Origin: Mytilus trossulus
Lineage: Eukaryota; Mollusca; Bivalvia; Mytilida; Mytilidae
NCBI RefSeq assembly: GCF_036588685.1
Contig: NC_086378.1
Span: forward strand, 14,053,578-14,117,577
DNA length: 64,000 nucleotides
Reading direction: 5' to 3'
The notes under the pieces were generated by a model, which saw only the letters and a list, made by a program, of their open reading frames with translations, had not been told where the DNA came from and did not search any database. The position numbers were made by a program, and so were the translations under genes. This document shows, in pieces, positions 63,150 through 64,000 of this stretch. The first letter of the stretch is position 1, and each line of letters starts with the position of its first letter.

Positions 63150-63230
63150 CTACTGGGTCGATGCCACTGCTGGTGGACGTTTCGTCCCCGAGGGTATCAC
63201 CAGCCCAGTAGTCAGCACTTCGGTGTTGAC
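63150..63230 (+). ncRNA. Structured RNA domain of the 356-nt unit
   Basis: GTCAGCAC (63211-63218) pairs with GTGTTGAC (63223-63230) around a TTCG tetraloop, 8 bp with one G.T. Just before it, GCTGGTG (63169-63175) pairs with CACCAGC (63198-63204), enclosing GACG-TTT-CGTC and CCC-GA-GGG, a three-way arrangement. Both are repeated in units 2 and 3 and recognisable in the dispersed copies. Confidence 0.6.
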
Positions 63231-63422
63231 ATGAATATCAATTATATGGTCATTTATTTAAATTTTCTGTTTACAAAACTTTGAATTTTTCGAAAAACTA
63301 AGGATTTTCTTACCCCAGGAGTAGATTACCTTAGCCGTATTTGGCACAACTTTTTAGAATTTTGGGTCCTCAATGCTCTTCAACTTTGTATTTATTTGGC
63401 TTTTTTAACTATTTTGATCTGA

Positions 63423-63466
63423 GCGTCACTGATGAGTCTTATGTAGACGAAACGCGCGTCTGGCGT
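63423..63466 (+). ncRNA. Type I hammerhead ribozyme, unit 1
   Basis: Helix I 5' strand GCGTCA (63423-63428); core CTGATGA (63429-63435); stem II GTCT/AGAC with loop TATGT; GAAA (63449-63452); short self-complementary helix III CGCGCG (63453-63458); cleavage after the C of GTC (63460); helix I 3' strand TGGCGT (63461-63466), pairing over six positions with GCGTCA (two wobbles). Helix III is too short to close well alone, as in hammerheads thought to act as dimers. Confidence 0.88.
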
Positions 63467-63778
63467 ATAAAATTATAATCCTGGTACTTTTGATAACTAT
63501 TTACACCACTGGGTCGATGCCACTGCTGGTGGACGTTTCGTCCCCGAGGGTATCACCAGCCCAGTAGTCAGCACTTCGGTGTTGACATGAATATCAATTA
63601 TATGGTCATTTATTTAAATTTTTTGTTTACAAAACTTTGAATTTTTCGAAAAACTAAGGATTTTCTTACCCCAGGAGTAGATTACCTTAGCCGTATTTGG
63701 CACAACTTTTTAGAATTTTGGGTCCTCAATGCTCTTCAACTTTGTATTTATTTGGCTTTTTTAACTATTTTGATCTGA

Positions 63779-63822
63779 GCGTCACTGATGAGTCTTACGT
63801 AGACGAAACGCGCGTCTGGCGT
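63779..63822 (+). ncRNA. Type I hammerhead ribozyme, unit 2
   Basis: Identical to unit 1 except for loop II (TACGT instead of TATGT). All core bases, the GTC site and helix I are kept. The cleavage site is after 63816. Confidence 0.88.
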
Positions 63823-64000
63823 ATAAAATTATAATCCTGGTACTTTTGATAACTATTTACACCACTGGGTCGATGCCACTGCTGGTGGACGTTTCGTCCC
63901 CGAGGGTATCACCAGCCCAGTAGTCAGCACTTCGGTGTTGACATGAATATCAATTATATGGTCATTTATTTAAATTTTCTGTTTACAAAACTGTGAATTT

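Larger units (their letters stand above)
63124..64000 (+). mobile_element. Retrozyme-like 356-bp tandem array with hammerhead ribozymes
   Basis: Units start 'cctggtacttttgataact' at 63124, 63480 and 63836, an exact 356-base period; the third is cut by the window end. Units differ at only a few positions. Each complete unit has a full type I hammerhead near its right end and a structured domain with a UUCG hairpin near its left. The distance between cleavage sites (63460/63461 and 63816/63817) predicts 356-nt RNA monomers. There is no ORF. Tandem repeats with hammerheads that give small circular RNAs are known as retrozymes in plants and animals. Confidence 0.85.

Noticed and set aside
63160..63210. 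Second, antisense hammerhead (CTGGTGA...GACGAAACGTC on the minus strand)
   Set aside because: It looks like a core with A6 changed to G, but helix I does not pair and the sequence folds better as a sense three-way structure.

Overview
This is animal DNA, AT-rich, with large introns, canonical GT-AG splice sites and a dense load of non-autonomous repeats. Several repeat families (the tRNA-like SINE, the 'gtggatagttgtctcattggc' repeat, the 'gacgaaacgcgcgtctggcg' repeat) are ones I remember as high-copy in marine mussels, so a bivalve close to Mytilus is the best guess. That assignment rests on memory and was not checked by a search. There are no bacterial operons, CRISPR arrays or viral genomes.

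Only three genes can be supported. (1) Positions 69-2014, minus strand: two coding exons of a secreted, prohormone-like precursor, with signal peptide, KR site, a two-cysteine loop and a GKR amidation site; the gene runs off the left edge. (2) Positions 31738-53345, minus strand: a complete six-exon phospholipid scramblase of 237 residues, reconstructed with every junction in phase. (3) Positions 57694-59023, plus strand: a large 3'-terminal exon of a condensation-domain/acyltransferase-superfamily enzyme with an HHxxxD motif; its first exon was not found.

The rest is repeats. From left to right: a complete Helitron-like element (2655-4364), a TIR element with an internal GTC microsatellite (8345-10035), a tRNA-derived SINE (10834), a 67-bp minisatellite (11289), several MITEs, a 139-bp near-perfect palindrome (16080), a pair of TIR MITEs of which one is split by another MITE (25773 and 28141), two hAT-like elements in scramblase introns (43027 and 50094), and at the right edge a 356-bp tandem repeat (63124 to the end).

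Two things stand out. First, each 356-bp unit contains a complete type I hammerhead ribozyme motif (CTGATGA, stem II, GAAA, cleavable GTC, and a helix I that closes) plus a strong UUCG-capped hairpin. This makes it a retrozyme-like self-cleaving circular-RNA repeat, and mutated or decayed relatives are scattered through the window. Second, the scramblase gene carries two unrelated tandem arrays that amplified exon-intron boundaries: the end of exon 3 with its donor (121-bp units) and the start of exon 5 with its acceptor (76-bp units). The exon 5 array could in principle supply in-frame 39-nt micro-exons.
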